Source of the DNA: Arachidicoccus rhizosphaerae
Lineage (GTDB): Bacteria; Bacteroidota; Bacteroidia; Chitinophagales; Chitinophagaceae
NCBI RefSeq assembly: GCF_900107765.1
Contig: NZ_FNQY01000003.1
Span: forward strand, 1 to 64,000
DNA length: 64,000 nucleotides
Direction: 5' to 3'
Position numbers and translations under genes: made by a program. This document shows positions 63,562-64,000 of this stretch, piece by piece. Under the pieces are notes generated by a model. The model was given only the letters and a program-made list of their open reading frames with translations. It made no database searches and had not been told where the DNA came from. How positions within the stretch are numbered: position 1 is the first letter of the stretch; each line of letters begins with the position of its first letter.

Positions 63562-63599
63562 ACAGCCTGAACAACATATATTGTCCAGGCTGTTTTTTT
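63562..63599 (+). terminator. Terminator of the his operon
   Basis: ACAGCCTG (63562-63569) pairs with CAGGCTGT (63586-63593), with a further ACAA/TTGT pairing inside, followed by a run of seven T. Confidence 0.92.
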
Positions 63600-63613
63600 G
63601 CCAATTGCGCCAA

Positions 63614-63976
63614 TCAGGAGAAGCGCAAAAGCGATCTGCCAATCCACATTACCGGAACCGGGTCCAGGGCCGTAATTGAACCAGAATCATCTGGTAATAC
63701 CTTTTTGAGTTTTTCCGTTTTATCTTTAAGTTCTTGTTGTTGTTGATCAATGCGTTTTTGCAACTCATCTTGCTGTTGCTGCAAATTTTCACGCATTTTT
63801 TCCTTTTCTTCTTTAATTTTATTTTGCTCCTGTTCTATTATTTGTTGAGCGGATTCAATTCTTTGTTTCCGGGAATCAATATCTAAATCAGTTTGTTGTA
63901 ATCCGTCTTTGGTCATTATATATTCCTTATCCAAATCCCAGTCCAGAGAGGAATGCAGTCTATCAAATCGACCCAT
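63614..63976 (-). CDS. Coiled-coil protein of unknown function
   Basis: 120 residues, not recognised. After MGRFDRLHSSLDWDLDKEY, residues about 30-95 form a highly charged Glu/Gln/Lys-rich heptad-like segment (RKQRIESAQQIIEQEQNKI and onward to KDKTEKLKK) that would make a long coiled coil. The last 25 residues (SITALDPVPVMWIGRSL) are different and mildly hydrophobic. There is no signal peptide. It is convergent with hisB; its upstream neighbour is outside the window, so context cannot help. Confidence 0.55.
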   Translation of the reverse strand: MGRFDRLHSSLDWDLDKEYIMTKDGLQQTDLDIDSRKQRIESAQQIIEQEQNKIKEEKEKMRENLQQQQDELQKRIDQQQQELKDKTEKLKKVLPDDSGSITALDPVPVMWIGRSLLRFS

Positions 63977-64000
63977 GTTATTTAAATTATCTAAGTCCTG

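Noticed and set aside
1-64000. CRISPR arrays, prophage genes or defence islands
   Set aside because: No regularly spaced repeats, phage structural genes or known defence families were seen; the only mobile element is the single insertion sequence.

Overview
The window looks like a chromosomal segment of a Bacteroidota bacterium, most likely of the Chitinophagaceae/Sphingobacteriales type (lineage inferred from protein style, not proven). Pointers are a SusC/SusD pair with IPT-NHL and DUF1735-like lipoproteins, the three-domain form of IspG, an Mrp ATPase without the CPxC motif, many signal-peptide glycosidases, TAnnTTTG promoter boxes instead of classical -10 boxes, and generally poor Shine-Dalgarno sites.

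Layout. 1-3.4 kb: a 5'-truncated acyltransferase, then a PHP-type tyrosine phosphatase (CpsB/YwqE-like) and queA on the minus strand, with a long structured leader before queA. 3.4-12.5 kb: secreted CAP-domain protein, Mrp ATPase, a carboxypeptidase-regulatory-like protein, a GH20 hexosaminidase with PA14 domain, an MFS transporter, a secreted C1B cysteine peptidase and an unrecognised 354-aa protein. 12.9-18.2 kb: GH2 glycosidase, a complete insertion sequence (14990-16343) with inverted ends and a 6-bp target duplication, an aldo/keto reductase downstream of the insertion, and a thiol peroxidase made as a probable lipoprotein. 18.7-26.3 kb: four-gene SusC/SusD operon without its own glycosidase. 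26.5-34.7 kb: FUSC protein, ispG, DUF2007 protein, tRNA-Leu(TAG), then tig-clpP-clpP-clpX with two complete clpP paralogues, and rpmE2. 34.8-44.7 kb: ClC channel, ruvB, second aldo/keto reductase, mannose-1-phosphate guanylyltransferase (TTG start), PEP carboxylase, OsmC protein, and a divergent HxlR regulator / NmrA-like pair.

44.75-56.5 kb is the clearest functional locus: an AraC regulator divergent from a seven-gene operon encoding a GH5 mannanase-like lipoprotein, Na+/sugar symporter, GH130 mannosylglucose phosphorylase, cellobiose/mannobiose 2-epimerase, CE2-like esterase, GH27 alpha-galactosidase and GH3 glucosidase. Together these would deacetylate, debranch and cut galactoglucomannan outside the cytoplasm, import beta-mannobiose, epimerise it to mannosylglucose and phosphorolyse it to mannose 1-phosphate and glucose. 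It has no SusC/SusD pair of its own.

56.7-64 kb: a POTRA-type outer-membrane protein on the minus strand, then the histidine operon hisG-hisD-hisC-hisB. It is preceded by a readable transcription attenuator: a 16-codon leader peptide with five His codons, an intrinsic terminator, and a competing pairing partner that overlaps the leader stop codon. The operon ends in a terminator after hisB. A coiled-coil protein of unknown function closes the window on the minus strand.

No CRISPR array, rRNA, prophage or recognisable defence island was seen. The points most worth a second look are the his attenuator, the delimited insertion sequence, the SusCD-less mannan locus, the tandem clpP genes, and TAnnTTTG boxes only 4-5 nt from a start codon.
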